Below, piece by piece: positions 51,135 to 60,225 of a stretch of DNA of 64,000 nucleotides. Origin of the DNA: a virus. Under the pieces are notes generated by a model. The model saw only the letters and a program-made list of their open reading frames with translations, made no database searches and was not told the origin of the DNA. Location of the stretch: the IMG/VR virus record IMGVR_UViG_3300008110_000004, positions 124,001 to 188,000 of that record; one strand, given 5' to 3'. The position numbers and the translations under genes were made by a program. The first letter of the stretch is position 1. Every line of letters starts with the position of its first letter.

Positions 51135-51359
51135 TCATTCCTGATAAGTAGGGAATGAATTAGGATCAGTAAGAAGATTGTGAATGCCAGTATACCAAGT
51201 AATAATATTATCCAACTTTTCTGAATCAATATTATTATCGTTAGGCATTGAGAGAACACTGTCGGAAACAATGTTCTTTGTAAATTTTAGAAGTTCAATA
51301 GTGTTTTGAATATTAGTGATATCCTCAACTTCTGAACCAATGATTACTGCAAGTGACAT
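51135..51359 (-). CDS. Small unknown protein
   Basis: 74 residues. Hydrophobic start LAVIIGSEVEDI then helical Asn/Ser-rich; ends in PTYQE. No family recognised. Confidence 0.55.
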   Translation of the reverse strand: MSLAVIIGSEVEDITNIQNTIELLKFTKNIVSDSVLSMPNDNNIDSEKLDNIITWYTGIHNLLTDPNSFPTYQE

Positions 51360-51415
51360 GATATTTTTCCTTATTGTTGTTTTGTTTGTTACCCCCTCTC
51401 TTGTCTTTGAATGTA

Positions 51416-51589
51416 CTAATCGATATCCTTGCCTTGGCGTATTTGGGCAAGAAGATTACTAGTTAAACAATCTAAGCAAAGACTTTTTTTAAATCTGTTA
51501 GAATAATAGACTTCCTTACTTTTTAATGAACAATCAGAACATTGTCTGATCTTATTAAATGTCCTTGGAATATTGTCTGGAATTTTCAT
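51416..51589 (-). CDS. Small zinc-ribbon protein
   Basis: 57 residues from ATG 51589 (the longer frame uses a TTG at 51610). CSDC (about 17-20) and CLDC (about 38-41) form one metal site, with a basic stretch between. Similar in kind to other tiny zinc proteins of the window. Confidence 0.6.
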   Translation of the reverse strand: MKIPDNIPRTFNKIRQCSDCSLKSKEVYYSNRFKKSLCLDCLTSNLLAQIRQGKDID

Positions 51590-52010
51590 ATATTTTTGTA
51601 ACCTGTTCAACTATATGATATGGAACAGAATGAAAATTATCATCATGCATTTGGGCTTTATAGTTATAAGAACCAAAAATTAAAACATCTCCATAAACAG
51701 CATCAGTAACTGTTGCGCCAAAATAAGTAGAGAAAGAATATCTCAATAATTGAGTCGCAACATGATTAGCATAAAATATAGAATACTGCAATAGAGGATC
51801 AAAGCATATCAAAAAATCTGGATGGGGATGTATAATTTTTATTTTCTCTGAAGGGAAAACATATGAAAGAGCATTTTGATAAGTGTCGTGTATAACATTT
51901 GGTACATATTTTATTGATGGAGATATATGTAAAGACTTTATCTTACCAGAACTATCATAAGATTCTGGAGATATGATTGGGTGAGGTAGATTATACGGCA
52001 CAAGAATCAC
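51555..52010 (-). CDS. Unknown protein, possibly DUF3846-like
   Basis: 151 residues. An N-terminal strand-rich half is followed by FYANHVATQLLRYSFSTYFG and DAVYGDVLIFGSYNY...VPYHIVEQVTKIYEN, which resembles the NxxA...GxVLxxG layout of DUF3846 phage proteins. The resemblance is partial. Confidence 0.4.
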   Translation of the reverse strand: MILVPYNLPHPIISPESYDSSGKIKSLHISPSIKYVPNVIHDTYQNALSYVFPSEKIKIIHPHPDFLICFDPLLQYSIFYANHVATQLLRYSFSTYFGATVTDAVYGDVLIFGSYNYKAQMHDDNFHSVPYHIVEQVTKIYENSRQYSKDI

Positions 52011-52425
52011 AGAGTGTTTTGCGCCAATAGGAAGAAGTTAATCTACCTGGTTCTCCACATTGTTCACAAGTATGTGAAGATAAATTTTCAGCGTTTGCAA
52101 TAAGTATGCGAACAATATGAGAAGGAACATAATCATCTTTATGAAAAGATAAATCTATATAATATCTCAAAGTTCCAAATTTCTGTTTTATTTGAGCGAT
52201 CTTATAATGAGGATCAATATATGATATTTGCTCGTTTAAATCAGAAATAATATAAATCCAACCTGGACCTATATCTAGAGACATAGGAAAATCAGGATTA
52301 AATCTTGACAATAAGTCAAGAATAGATTTATTATGGATATGTAATTGTTGACGTAAAGTTATAGAATCAACACGAGATAAATATGATTGCCAGTATTCTT
52401 CATGAGTCATGAGTGTGAGGTTCAT
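51991..52425 (-). CDS. Phage protein with C-terminal zinc motif
   Basis: 144 residues (ATG 52425; ATG 52410 possible). Contains DIGPGWIYIISDLNEQI, QIKQKFGTLRYYIDL and NAENLSSHTCEQCGEPGRLTSSYWRKTLCDSC: an uncharacterised family shared by phages and bacteria with a terminal CxxC...CxxC ribbon and a QxKxKFGxLRxY motif. Confidence 0.7.
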   Translation of the reverse strand: MNLTLMTHEEYWQSYLSRVDSITLRQQLHIHNKSILDLLSRFNPDFPMSLDIGPGWIYIISDLNEQISYIDPHYKIAQIKQKFGTLRYYIDLSFHKDDYVPSHIVRILIANAENLSSHTCEQCGEPGRLTSSYWRKTLCDSCAV

Positions 52426-52888
52426 CTTTCCAGGTAATCATATCAGTGTAGAATGATGAACCAATATTATCGTTTGTTGTAAAAACAACTCTAGATATTC
52501 CGGCTTCAGCTATTTCTTGCATACACCAAGAACATGGTCTAGCTAAAGCAGGAATATCTTTTGAACGTAGACGAGCAACATAGAGAGTTGCTCCTCGTAC
52601 GTTACGTGTGTTTTTAAGAACCCGAATTTCGGCATGTGTGCTCACTCTGTTTGGAGGGGTGCTAGGTGAAATCTTTGGCATGTTTACATCAGCACCCAAT
52701 ACTCTACCCGACTTAACAACCATAGCTGCAATACGAAAACGATATTGAGAAGTTGTAGCAATCTTAGCAGTAGCTGATAAAAAAGAAATATCGTTATTAC
52801 TGAGTGTATCTTGAATGAAAAGATAATCAGTATAAGGATTATTTACTTGACGAGAATAATAGTTTGTAAACCTTGACATGTATTCCAT
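52400..52888 (-). CDS. Cytidine/deoxycytidylate deaminase-family protein
   Basis: 162 residues. The zinc-deaminase motif is intact: H85-A-E87 and P118-C119-S-W-C122 (HAE...PCxxC). The N-terminus has FRIAAMVVKSGRVLGADVN typical of dCMP/CMP deaminase folds. It likely deaminates dCMP or a related base to adjust nucleotide pools. A TATAAT with upstream TG overlaps its start (52887-52892), so a leaderless transcript starting near ATG 52879 is possible. Confidence 0.85.
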   Translation of the reverse strand: MEYMSRFTNYYSRQVNNPYTDYLFIQDTLSNNDISFLSATAKIATTSQYRFRIAAMVVKSGRVLGADVNMPKISPSTPPNRVSTHAEIRVLKNTRNVRGATLYVARLRSKDIPALARPCSWCMQEIAEAGISRVVFTTNDNIGSSFYTDMITWKDEPHTHDS

Positions 52889-52897
52889 TATATCAGA

Positions 52898-54571
52898 TTA
52901 CCACTTAGATCGTGAATATTTAATTTTGTTATCCAACCATGCTGGACGAGGATTAGCTTCATAATATTTAGAAATAATTTGGCTAGCAGTTCCCTTAGTC
53001 ATATCAGATGTGACAGGAACACCAATTCTTTTAAGAAGCTTTTTCTGTGCGTCAGTTGGACCATCAGATCTCCAAGCTGCATCGGAATCAATAAGCTTTG
53101 TATCAAATCTTTTCATTATCCATTTGTCGCTACGAACAAAGGCGTCTCGCATATCTTCAGGATGTCCAAGAAAAGTTGCTTTTAATCCTTCAGAATTACG
53201 GAGCCTATGTTCAACAGTCCATCTTCCAAGAGTATCAACATAAATTCTAAGAGAATTATTATTATCAATACCAAGATGGTAATCGTTTTCTGCAACCTCG
53301 GCCCACACAAAACGAGAATATTGTTGAACAAATTCGTTTGGTGGAGGCGGCATGAAAAGATTAATACGCTTATAAGCTAATTCTATGTCTTCTGGTTGCA
53401 ATACTCTAACAGCTTCACCTGGACAATAGTCTTCAAGTTCTCTATATTTCTTTGCTACGTCTGTTAAGGATTGGCCTTGTAAATCGAACTCTGGAGGTAG
53501 ACCTAGAAGAGAAGGTAGGCCAATAGGTTTGCGACCCTTTGTGGTGTCGGCAAAATCCAAAATAGTACAATGGGGCTTCCCTTCATATAGCCGAGTGCCT
53601 CGGCCTACAATTTGAGTATACAATAATGTAGAGCGCGTAGGTCTAGCAAGTAAAATTGCTTCTACGGAAGGTTCGTCGAATCCTTCCGTAAGTACTCCAA
53701 CGTTGATGAGCACACGTGTTTGACCGCTAGCAAAACGCGCCAGAATATCTCTACGAGCATCTGAGTCAGTATCACCTAGAATTACCTCTGTAGCTATTTG
53801 CGCTTGCCCAAAGGATAGGGCCAAGTTGTTTGCGTGTTTGACTCCGGCAGCGAAAACAATGGCTTTCGCATTAGGGACCAAATCATTGTAAGCAGCAACA
53901 ATGGTAGCGTTACGGCTAGGATTATCAATAGCATCTTGAAGTTGTGATTGAACGTAGTCTCCGTCATTTGTTTGCACTCCTGAAATATCTGTATCGGTTT
54001 TAATTCTATATCCTACCAAAGGTGATAGGTATCCGTCTTCAATTAAATCTTGAATAGTTTTATAATAAACTATTTCTTGAAAGACGTCTGTAAGTCTAAC
54101 ACTGTCGCTGCGCTGAGGAGTTGCAGTAACACCAAGAATAAATTCTGTAGAAAAATAATCTATAATACGTCGATAAGACGGAGCTGCTGCATGATGAGCT
54201 TCGTCAATGACAATAGACTTAAAATAATCTTTAGGATATTTTTCTATGCGTGTTGATTGAGATCTTCCAAGAGTGGGAACACTAGCTACAACAACGTCGG
54301 CATAACCTGCGTAATTTTCACCTTGTTCAATTTCAATAGAAATATCAGGATTAGACCATGATATTTTATCTTTAGCCTGGTGCAGTAGTTCTTCTCTATG
54401 AGCAAGAACTAGCATAGGGAGGCTGTTTTGTTTAAACTGTGGAAGGTGGGAAAAGATGACGGTTTTGCCTGCACCGGTTGGGAGGACAACAAGTTGACGG
54501 ACTGTTCCCTTATTAGCAAAAGAAACAATAGATTCTAGTGCTTCTTGCTGGTATGGTCTAAGCTGCAACAT
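52898..54571 (-). CDS. SF2 DEAD/DEAH-type helicase (RadD/UvsW-like)
   Basis: 557 residues from ATG 54571 (AAGGGGGG seven bases upstream). Q-like LRPYQQEALE, Walker A GAGKT (33-37), DEAH (123-126), GVTATPQRSD (motif III), and a second RecA lobe with VLTEGFDEPSVEAILLARPTRSTLLYTQIVGRGTR (motifs V and VI). A C-terminal part includes a Zn-free RadD-like region (AQKKLLKRIGVP). Such helicases act on branched DNA in recombination or replication restart. Confidence 0.88.
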   Translation of the reverse strand: MLQLRPYQQEALESIVSFANKGTVRQLVVLPTGAGKTVIFSHLPQFKQNSLPMLVLAHREELLHQAKDKISWSNPDISIEIEQGENYAGYADVVVASVPTLGRSQSTRIEKYPKDYFKSIVIDEAHHAAAPSYRRIIDYFSTEFILGVTATPQRSDSVRLTDVFQEIVYYKTIQDLIEDGYLSPLVGYRIKTDTDISGVQTNDGDYVQSQLQDAIDNPSRNATIVAAYNDLVPNAKAIVFAAGVKHANNLALSFGQAQIATEVILGDTDSDARRDILARFASGQTRVLINVGVLTEGFDEPSVEAILLARPTRSTLLYTQIVGRGTRLYEGKPHCTILDFADTTKGRKPIGLPSLLGLPPEFDLQGQSLTDVAKKYRELEDYCPGEAVRVLQPEDIELAYKRINLFMPPPPNEFVQQYSRFVWAEVAENDYHLGIDNNNSLRIYVDTLGRWTVEHRLRNSEGLKATFLGHPEDMRDAFVRSDKWIMKRFDTKLIDSDAAWRSDGPTDAQKKLLKRIGVPVTSDMTKGTASQIISKYYEANPRPAWLDNKIKYSRSKW

Positions 54572-54588
54572 GTTGCCCCCCTTCCGGT

Positions 54589-54756
54589 TCAACTATATTC
54601 TAATTCTGTTAAATAATATTCAGAGTCCATCAGACGCTTAATTTTTTCTTCAAACTCTTCATCTAAAACAACATGTGATTTTACCACATGAGGAGTCTGA
54701 TATTTGTTTGCGCTGCAATTAGTTACAGCAATGTATTTAATATTTTTGTCTTTCAT
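54589..54756 (-). CDS. Small unknown protein (55 aa)
   Basis: ATG at 54756, stop at 54589-54591, ending 17 bases before the helicase start. Strand plus acidic helix (KYIAVTNCSANKY; EEFEEKIKRLMDSEY). Ribosome site is weak. Confidence 0.5.
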   Translation of the reverse strand: MKDKNIKYIAVTNCSANKYQTPHVVKSHVVLDEEFEEKIKRLMDSEYYLTELEYS

Positions 54757-54770
54757 GTTTATTTTCTATA

Positions 54771-55367
54771 TTATTCATAGACTGCACTATAATATGCAAT
54801 CTTTAGGGAATCAAATATCTGGAGAGATGCTCCAGAATAGCTAAGATAGGATAGGCACTCGTGCACTGTATAGGCAGAAGAGTCTAAGTGGGTAAACATA
54901 AAAAAGAGATTAATCATATCTCTGGTTGCACCTTCATAGTTTGTAGAAAGAAGATTTTCAGTTTCAAACTGATCAGTGCACCATGTAATAGTATTATCAT
55001 CATTTTTGATGTAGGGGAGCTGAATGATGTGACCTTGATATTCAGAAACAACAAAAATCTGTAGACAATCAAGAGTTTGATTTTCAGAATTTTGAATGAT
55101 TGAATCTAAAGAAATGATAGCACAACTTGAATCTAAACAGGGGTAAAGATACAGTGCTTCAGCAATTTTAGAAAGAGTGTCAGGAAAAGACTGTTGAGGA
55201 GCTGGAGTAACAGCTACTTGACGAGTATTTTCATTTTTAAAGAATGTTATCATAGGATGATATTTTGCATTACGAGATGTAACTTCCATTAAAACATTCT
55301 GAAGAATATTAATTTCTTCATCAATGATGGAACATTCTTGTTTAATTTTTTCAAGATCGTATGTCAT
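54771..55367 (-). CDS. Unknown protein with N-terminal coiled coil
   Basis: 198 residues from ATG 55367 (AGGAAAAG upstream; frame to 55451 overlaps the neighbouring gene). A helical start (DLEKIKQECSIIDEEINILQ) precedes a mixed alpha/beta domain (FPDTLSKIAEALYLYPCLDSSCAIISLD). No family recognised. Confidence 0.6.
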   Translation of the reverse strand: MTYDLEKIKQECSIIDEEINILQNVLMEVTSRNAKYHPMITFFKNENTRQVAVTPAPQQSFPDTLSKIAEALYLYPCLDSSCAIISLDSIIQNSENQTLDCLQIFVVSEYQGHIIQLPYIKNDDNTITWCTDQFETENLLSTNYEGATRDMINLFFMFTHLDSSAYTVHECLSYLSYSGASLQIFDSLKIAYYSAVYE

Positions 55368-55374
55368 ACTTTTC

Positions 55375-55689
55375 CTATAAAAGAACCATAGCAGCACTAA
55401 AAAGTGCGTAGGTTCCATAAAGATAAAGAAATAGAGCGGAGAAGAAAACAAGAGGAGTAGGAGCTGTTAACATGATGACAGCAAAAAGGACAGTTTCTAC
55501 TGCCCAATAGCTAATCATGGAAGCTGCTTTTGTTTCGTCTTTGCGAAAGAAGGCTACAGACTTTCCTAGAGCTTTACCAAGTTTGTGAAAAATACCTTTC
55601 TTTTTCTGAGCAACAGGAATAGCATATGTGTATTTGTTGTCAGAGAAAATAAGAGGTAAATATATAGATATCGAAGAATCGATACTCAC
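55375..55689 (-). CDS. Membrane protein with GTG start
   Basis: 104 residues. GTG at 55689 overlaps the upstream TGA and follows AAAGGA. Basic centre (KKKGIFHKLGKALGK), two hydrophobic helices near the C-terminus (WAVETVLFAVIMLTAPTPLVFFSALFLYLYG). Inner-membrane role unknown. Confidence 0.65.
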   Translation of the reverse strand: MSIDSSISIYLPLIFSDNKYTYAIPVAQKKKGIFHKLGKALGKSVAFFRKDETKAASMISYWAVETVLFAVIMLTAPTPLVFFSALFLYLYGTYALFSAAMVLL

Positions 55690-55889
55690 GAAATATCCTT
55701 TCGTTTTTCAATAATTATTTCGTTCAAAGGAAGCCATCCAAACCAGTTTGTTTTAAGGCTTCTGAGAAGAATAGATCCCGGACGATTTGAATTTTCAATG
55801 AATTCAAAATCGGGACCTGTTTCATTAATTCTATTACGGGTACGGCCACTAGCCGTTTGGCCATTCTTCTTGATTGTTAAAATTTTCAT
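55686..55889 (-). CDS. Small basic unknown protein
   Basis: 67 residues from ATG 55889; the longer frame is out of phase with an overlapping gene. Gly/Arg/Asn-rich middle (TASGRTRNRINETGPDFEF) and a LRSLKTNWFGWLPLNE motif. Overlaps neighbours. Confidence 0.5.
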   Translation of the reverse strand: MKILTIKKNGQTASGRTRNRINETGPDFEFIENSNRPGSILLRSLKTNWFGWLPLNEIIIEKRKDIS

Positions 55890-56313
55890 GTAAAATTTGA
55901 TTGAAGGTTTTTCGTTCTTGCTGTTTACGAGTAATGATTTCATTAATGCCTTCATGAAGTTCTTTAAGATCATCATAAAGTTCATCAGGAATTTCGATGT
56001 CTTTATCAAGTTCATCAATATAATTTTGACGCTGCTGATCGTTCATGTTAATCATCTCATCATATTCGTCAAGCCAAAGGCCAATGCCTAGAGCATGAGA
56101 AAGATCTTCGTCGGTCATTCCACATTCCTGTTGAAGATATTCGAAAGACCTAATAATAGGTTGTTTCTTGCGAAAATCATCTGGATCAGTAAGATCAACT
56201 TCAAGCAAGAGTTGACGAAAAATCTCTTGCTTGCGACGATAAAGATATAGCATCTTAAATGCATTCATTTTATCTTCATCGAAGTTATTTGGAATATATC
56301 CATTAATGTCCAT
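55849..56313 (-). CDS. Acidic helical unknown protein
   Basis: 154 residues. Acidic, helical; LYRRKQEIFRQLLLEVDL; CGMTDEDLSHALGIGLWLDEYDEM. Unknown; preceded by the oxygenase-like gene 1 bp upstream. Confidence 0.6.
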   Translation of the reverse strand: MDINGYIPNNFDEDKMNAFKMLYLYRRKQEIFRQLLLEVDLTDPDDFRKKQPIIRSFEYLQQECGMTDEDLSHALGIGLWLDEYDEMINMNDQQRQNYIDELDKDIEIPDELYDDLKELHEGINEIITRKQQERKTFNQILHENFNNQEEWPNG

Positions 56314-56314
56314 T

Positions 56315-56923
56315 TTAATATCCTGCTACTTTATAGTCGAGCTGTTCTTCTGTGAGATTTCCATTGGCGCGATCTTGCATAAATTGCTCGTATTCATCAC
56401 GAGTATTTTTAGAGATCTGCCAAACATTAATTCCCCATCGTTCTGGATGAGCATTCTCTACCCAATGAGGATTTTTAGTGTTAAACATGAATACTTCACC
56501 GCCGGTCAAATCATAACGAGCCGGAGGGACAGACTCGTATAGATTTGGCTGCCAAAAATATTGGTCATTAGAACGCTCATAATACCATGTAACTTTACCA
56601 AGGTTAATGGACATTCCTTGGTAATCGGCGTAACGCGCATCACGATGACGCTTGATATTACCACCTTTAGTTACAAGGACTGCTTCAGGAGTAAATCCTT
56701 CAGGTGCAATAGAACGAACGTAATTCATAATACGCTCATCTTCGTATCCAACGTGCCATTGAGCGCTAGAGTTAAGAGGAGGAGCAGTTTGTATCCACAA
56801 CTGACGACGACCTTTAGCGGAACCTTTGGGATTAATAATCATATGAGGTAAAATATTTTGATTAAGATAATCAATAATAAGGTTTTGATTTTGCAAAGAA
56901 ATTGTCTTAATATATTGTTCCAT
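56315..56923 (-). CDS. 2OG-Fe(II)-oxygenase-like/asparaginyl-hydroxylase-type protein
   Basis: 202 residues. HRD motif (H93, D95) after KGGNIKRHRDARYADYQGMSINLG, then GGEVFMFNTKNPHW (H153) and ERWGINVW with R162: the order HxD...H...R of double-stranded beta-helix oxygenases of the Asp/Asn beta-hydroxylase type. Fourth such protein in the window, but in the - strand region away from the other three. Confidence 0.6.
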   Translation of the reverse strand: MEQYIKTISLQNQNLIIDYLNQNILPHMIINPKGSAKGRRQLWIQTAPPLNSSAQWHVGYEDERIMNYVRSIAPEGFTPEAVLVTKGGNIKRHRDARYADYQGMSINLGKVTWYYERSNDQYFWQPNLYESVPPARYDLTGGEVFMFNTKNPHWVENAHPERWGINVWQISKNTRDEYEQFMQDRANGNLTEEQLDYKVAGY

Positions 56924-56969
56924 GATTTAGGTCCTAAGGTCTATTGTTTATTTTTTAAATAAGATTGAG

Positions 56970-57013
56970 AAAAGTGTGGAGGGACCCGATAGGGCGAGTC
57001 CCTCCACACTTTT
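56970..57013 (-). terminator. Strong intrinsic terminator after the 860-aa gene
   Basis: A perfect 16-bp stem (56970-56985 with 56998-57013), loop 12, lies 17 bases downstream of the stop at 57030. On the - strand the stem is flanked by an A-tract and ends in CTTTTC, with a later ATTTAAAAAAT. By symmetry it could work in both directions, but no + strand gene precedes it. Confidence 0.8.
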
Positions 57014-57029
57014 GTATGGACAATGTCGC

Positions 57030-59612
57030 TTAGTACAGCGACTTTTCCAGCTTTGTGGAAACAGGCTTGGGGCTGACGAAGACGATAGGAGACTGTTCTG
57101 CGTGAATCTGTTGGAATTCAAGCGGATCAGTGTATTCGACTTCGATGCCTTCGGCATTCTTCCAGAGCCAGCTCTTCTTGATGTCCGTGACAATAGTCAT
57201 GCGATCTTTGACAAGCTCGCGACGAACAGAAGACGCCATTCCATAGTATTGAAGAGCTTCTTCAAGATACGGAAAGACGAATCGGTTCATCACAACCTGA
57301 TCAGTGATCTTACCAGTAGAGGTGGGATTCTTGATGGATTCCGAATAGAGAGCAATAACAAAGTCATACGAGTCGAGAATTCGCTCATATGAATTGATCT
57401 TGTCAACAATATTGGAATACAAATGTTCCCACGAAGAGCGCTGGATTGCTCCAGAGCTCTTTGTTACCTCTGTGGAATTGGTATTGTACAGATTCATTCT
57501 GAACTGACGCAAAACTGGATAAGCATGATGGCGAAGACGATTACCAAGCTTGTGAATCATCTCATCAGGACGTGCGTTCTTCTGAGACCAATCACGAATG
57601 CTGTTGACATAACGCTTGAAGTAAACGTCACATAACGCATTAAGCTGCGAGATCTTACCTTGATAAAGCTCAACGGTTTCACCACGCTTGAGGAATCGCT
57701 TCATTCCACGCTTGTACCAGAAGTCCTCGTCAATCGGTTTGCCGGATTTGATGACTTCACGCATCATCTGTTCGGCTTCACGATCAATAGCGAGGACGTC
57801 TGCGGCATTGTCGGGGTTGATGCACTTATCGATTGCAGTTTCCAAAGTGCACAATTGGACAGGTCGATGCTTACCAATGACCATGGAATGGGCCATTGAG
57901 GCATTGACGAATCCACCGACGTTGCCACCAGCCATAGCAATCTTGATATCACGAATGACATCATCTTGGGTGTATGGTCCAGTGCGCTTGATCTTAGGCG
58001 CTGCTTCGGAAGGCAATCCAGTATACTGGATCTTGTTCGCAAAGATCGAACTAGACAAGCGAGTGGGCCAGCCACGACCGTTAACTTCGGGGAACATGAC
58101 GGGAGTGCCATCAGCCTTATGCCATGTCGGAGCCCAAGAGCCTTCGACATAGCGGAAGATGGTGTACTCGCCATAGCCGTTCGGTGAACGAGTAGCTACG
58201 ACGACTTTCTCTCCGTCAAATTCACCACCTTGCATGGTACGGTAGAAGAGTTTGAAGAAATCATCCTCATCCATGCCACCATGGCTCTCATACATTTCGA
58301 GCCAATCAAGGTCATTAACGACGTGACAACCAAGTTCGTTGCAACGAACGATTGTTTCTTCTTCAACGATCATATCATAACCAGCCATGCGAGCAAGGCT
58401 TTCGGGAATGATCTGCTCATATACTGAACAAGGAATAACAATCTTAGATTCCAACGGCTTTGCGTGACTAATAGCAACGGTTTCGAACAACCAAGGAGAT
58501 TGAGTAACCTTAAATCCAGCAGCAGTCCAACGATAGCCTACATAGGCCATACGGGCTCGAGCTTCATGCTCTTCTGCTAAATCAACGTTAGACTCGGCCT
58601 TCTTGGGGTCCTGCCACTTGCGTTGATAGATGTACTTCCAGTTGGTAAGGAGGTTTCCGCTGGTAGCTTGAGCAAACAGCTTCTTGTACTCCTCTGCAAG
58701 CCACATTTCCATGTCACTCTTGCGGAACAATTTAGGAAGGTTGATGACCGTTTGGTCATCTGTAATTACCCGAGACTTAGGTCCTTGCGGTTCTGCGAGG
58801 AACCGATAACCATTGTCGTAGGTAACTTCCTTCTTGATGTTCTCGCGTGAGGTAATGACGTCAATTCCTTCGGGCAAGTCTGCAATAAATGCATTACCCT
58901 TGAGAATTCCGTCAGCGAAAATGAGTCGAGCATTAACAGCAGTCGAATTGAGAAGATCGTTTACCATCTGCTGGTAAACACGAGGATCATAATAATAATC
59001 ATGATCTTCCATCTTATCCATGGAAAGGTGGAACGGAATGTTCTTAACCGATTCCTGGATAATTCGACGGCTGATAACAAAGCCACCATCTAGAAGTCGC
59101 GCAACGGTCTCAGGCTTAGACAGCCAAGAAGCAACACCGTTTTCGGCGTTGGGATCTTGGAAATCGTAGCGACAATATTCGGTAGACTCAACATAACGAA
59201 TGTTAAGAGTATCGAAGTGAGCGTTGAGCAAAGTGGGGCGATGAAAGGACTTCAATCGCTTGTTAGTCTTGTCGCCGGCATGAACGTTGTAACCAAGTTC
59301 ATTGATAGCGCTCATCCAACCAGTATGGTTGTCCAAGGTGACAAAGACAAGTTTGTTCTTGTCAACAAGGGCATACTGAACCTTAGGGTTGTGGATGAGA
59401 GATACAGCGTAGTCAAACTGCTTCTCATTTGTAGGAATGGGAAGAGTATGAACCTTGTATCCACAAGGGGTTCCTGTAGCTTCAGAAATGTGATCAACTA
59501 CTTGACGAAGGACTCCAGCGTCATAGAAGCCGAAACGATAACGTTCCCCTCCACGGAGAGGACCGTTATATTCGGACTGAAGACGCAGCTTAGGTGTGTA
59601 GATTTCTTCCAT
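57030..59612 (-). CDS. Large conserved-looking protein, candidate two-barrel polymerase-like enzyme
   Basis: 860 residues after AAGGGGC. No family securely recognised. Base composition is higher in G+C than neighbours. Residues about 425-480 contain RCNELGCHVVNDLDWLEMYESHGGMDEDDFF and VVVATRSPNGYGEY; the DEDD cluster plus following RSPxG strand are reminiscent of YonO/QDE-1-like two-barrel RNA polymerases with a DxDGD motif, but DGD itself is not seen, so this is only a lead. C-terminal 250 residues are helical. It is flanked by terminators on both sides, so it forms its own transcription unit. Confidence 0.6.
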   Translation of the reverse strand: MEEIYTPKLRLQSEYNGPLRGGERYRFGFYDAGVLRQVVDHISEATGTPCGYKVHTLPIPTNEKQFDYAVSLIHNPKVQYALVDKNKLVFVTLDNHTGWMSAINELGYNVHAGDKTNKRLKSFHRPTLLNAHFDTLNIRYVESTEYCRYDFQDPNAENGVASWLSKPETVARLLDGGFVISRRIIQESVKNIPFHLSMDKMEDHDYYYDPRVYQQMVNDLLNSTAVNARLIFADGILKGNAFIADLPEGIDVITSRENIKKEVTYDNGYRFLAEPQGPKSRVITDDQTVINLPKLFRKSDMEMWLAEEYKKLFAQATSGNLLTNWKYIYQRKWQDPKKAESNVDLAEEHEARARMAYVGYRWTAAGFKVTQSPWLFETVAISHAKPLESKIVIPCSVYEQIIPESLARMAGYDMIVEEETIVRCNELGCHVVNDLDWLEMYESHGGMDEDDFFKLFYRTMQGGEFDGEKVVVATRSPNGYGEYTIFRYVEGSWAPTWHKADGTPVMFPEVNGRGWPTRLSSSIFANKIQYTGLPSEAAPKIKRTGPYTQDDVIRDIKIAMAGGNVGGFVNASMAHSMVIGKHRPVQLCTLETAIDKCINPDNAADVLAIDREAEQMMREVIKSGKPIDEDFWYKRGMKRFLKRGETVELYQGKISQLNALCDVYFKRYVNSIRDWSQKNARPDEMIHKLGNRLRHHAYPVLRQFRMNLYNTNSTEVTKSSGAIQRSSWEHLYSNIVDKINSYERILDSYDFVIALYSESIKNPTSTGKITDQVVMNRFVFPYLEEALQYYGMASSVRRELVKDRMTIVTDIKKSWLWKNAEGIEVEYTDPLEFQQIHAEQSPIVFVSPKPVSTKLEKSLY

Positions 59613-59661
59613 AATAGCCCCTTAAATGTAGTGTCTTGTATTTTGTATGAACAAATAAATA

Positions 59662-60123
59662 CTATGCTTGGTTACGGGAAAGATGGCGAGCTTTAAAAGC
59701 ACGATACTTTTCCATATAAATGCGAAGCTTCTCAAGGATAGAACGAGAAGCCCAAATAGGGAAAGTGATGATTCTTAAAATCTTGTAGATAAGATGAAGA
59801 GTATCTTTGGTGACAGTCTTGGTTTTGTCAGAGTAATACTTGATAAGGTTACCGCCTTTGGCTTGGGCTTCTGGAGAATCATAAGCCCATTCCAATACGG
59901 CATAACCAGGAACTGCGATGACAGTAGAAATGATTGCTGCAGACATGGCAATAAGGCCAGCTGCACCGAACATTATACCCAAGACAAATGACAAAGAAAT
60001 AGAGATTGCAAGGTTGACAGCTTTGTTCTTCTTTGCTGCTCTGCGCCAAGCGGGAAACTTGGATGCAAAGGTAAGCTCCACAACCGCTGAAGCGATTGCG
60101 AGCATCATCATAAATGCGAACAT
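59662..60123 (-). CDS. Membrane protein, three helices
   Basis: 153 residues, ATG 60123 after GGAGATCA. Hydrophobic helices at about 3-20, 36-56 and 58-75, then a Lys/Arg-rich cytoplasmic tail (ILEKLRIYMEKYRAFKARHL). Located between two terminator structures and the lysozyme-like genes; holin-like role possible but topology and length are not decisive. Confidence 0.6.
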   Translation of the reverse strand: MFAFMMMLAIASAVVELTFASKFPAWRRAAKKNKAVNLAISISLSFVLGIMFGAAGLIAMSAAIISTVIAVPGYAVLEWAYDSPEAQAKGGNLIKYYSDKTKTVTKDTLHLIYKILRIITFPIWASRSILEKLRIYMEKYRAFKARHLSRNQA

Positions 60124-60161
60124 TGATCTCCGATCATAAGTGGTGTTTTTTTGGATATAGA

Positions 60162-60208
60162 AAAAGACGAGGACATCCCCCTCAGTGAGAGGGCTATCCT
60201 CGTCTTTT
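60162..60208 (-). terminator. Intrinsic terminator after lysozyme-like genes
   Basis: Stem 60162-60173/60197-60208 (12 bp perfect) with an inner stem of the loop; on the - strand it ends in CTTTTTC. It follows the stop at 60226 by 18 bases and separates the lysis-type genes from the downstream membrane gene. Confidence 0.8.
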
Positions 60209-60225
60209 GTTTGAACTGTGGATTA

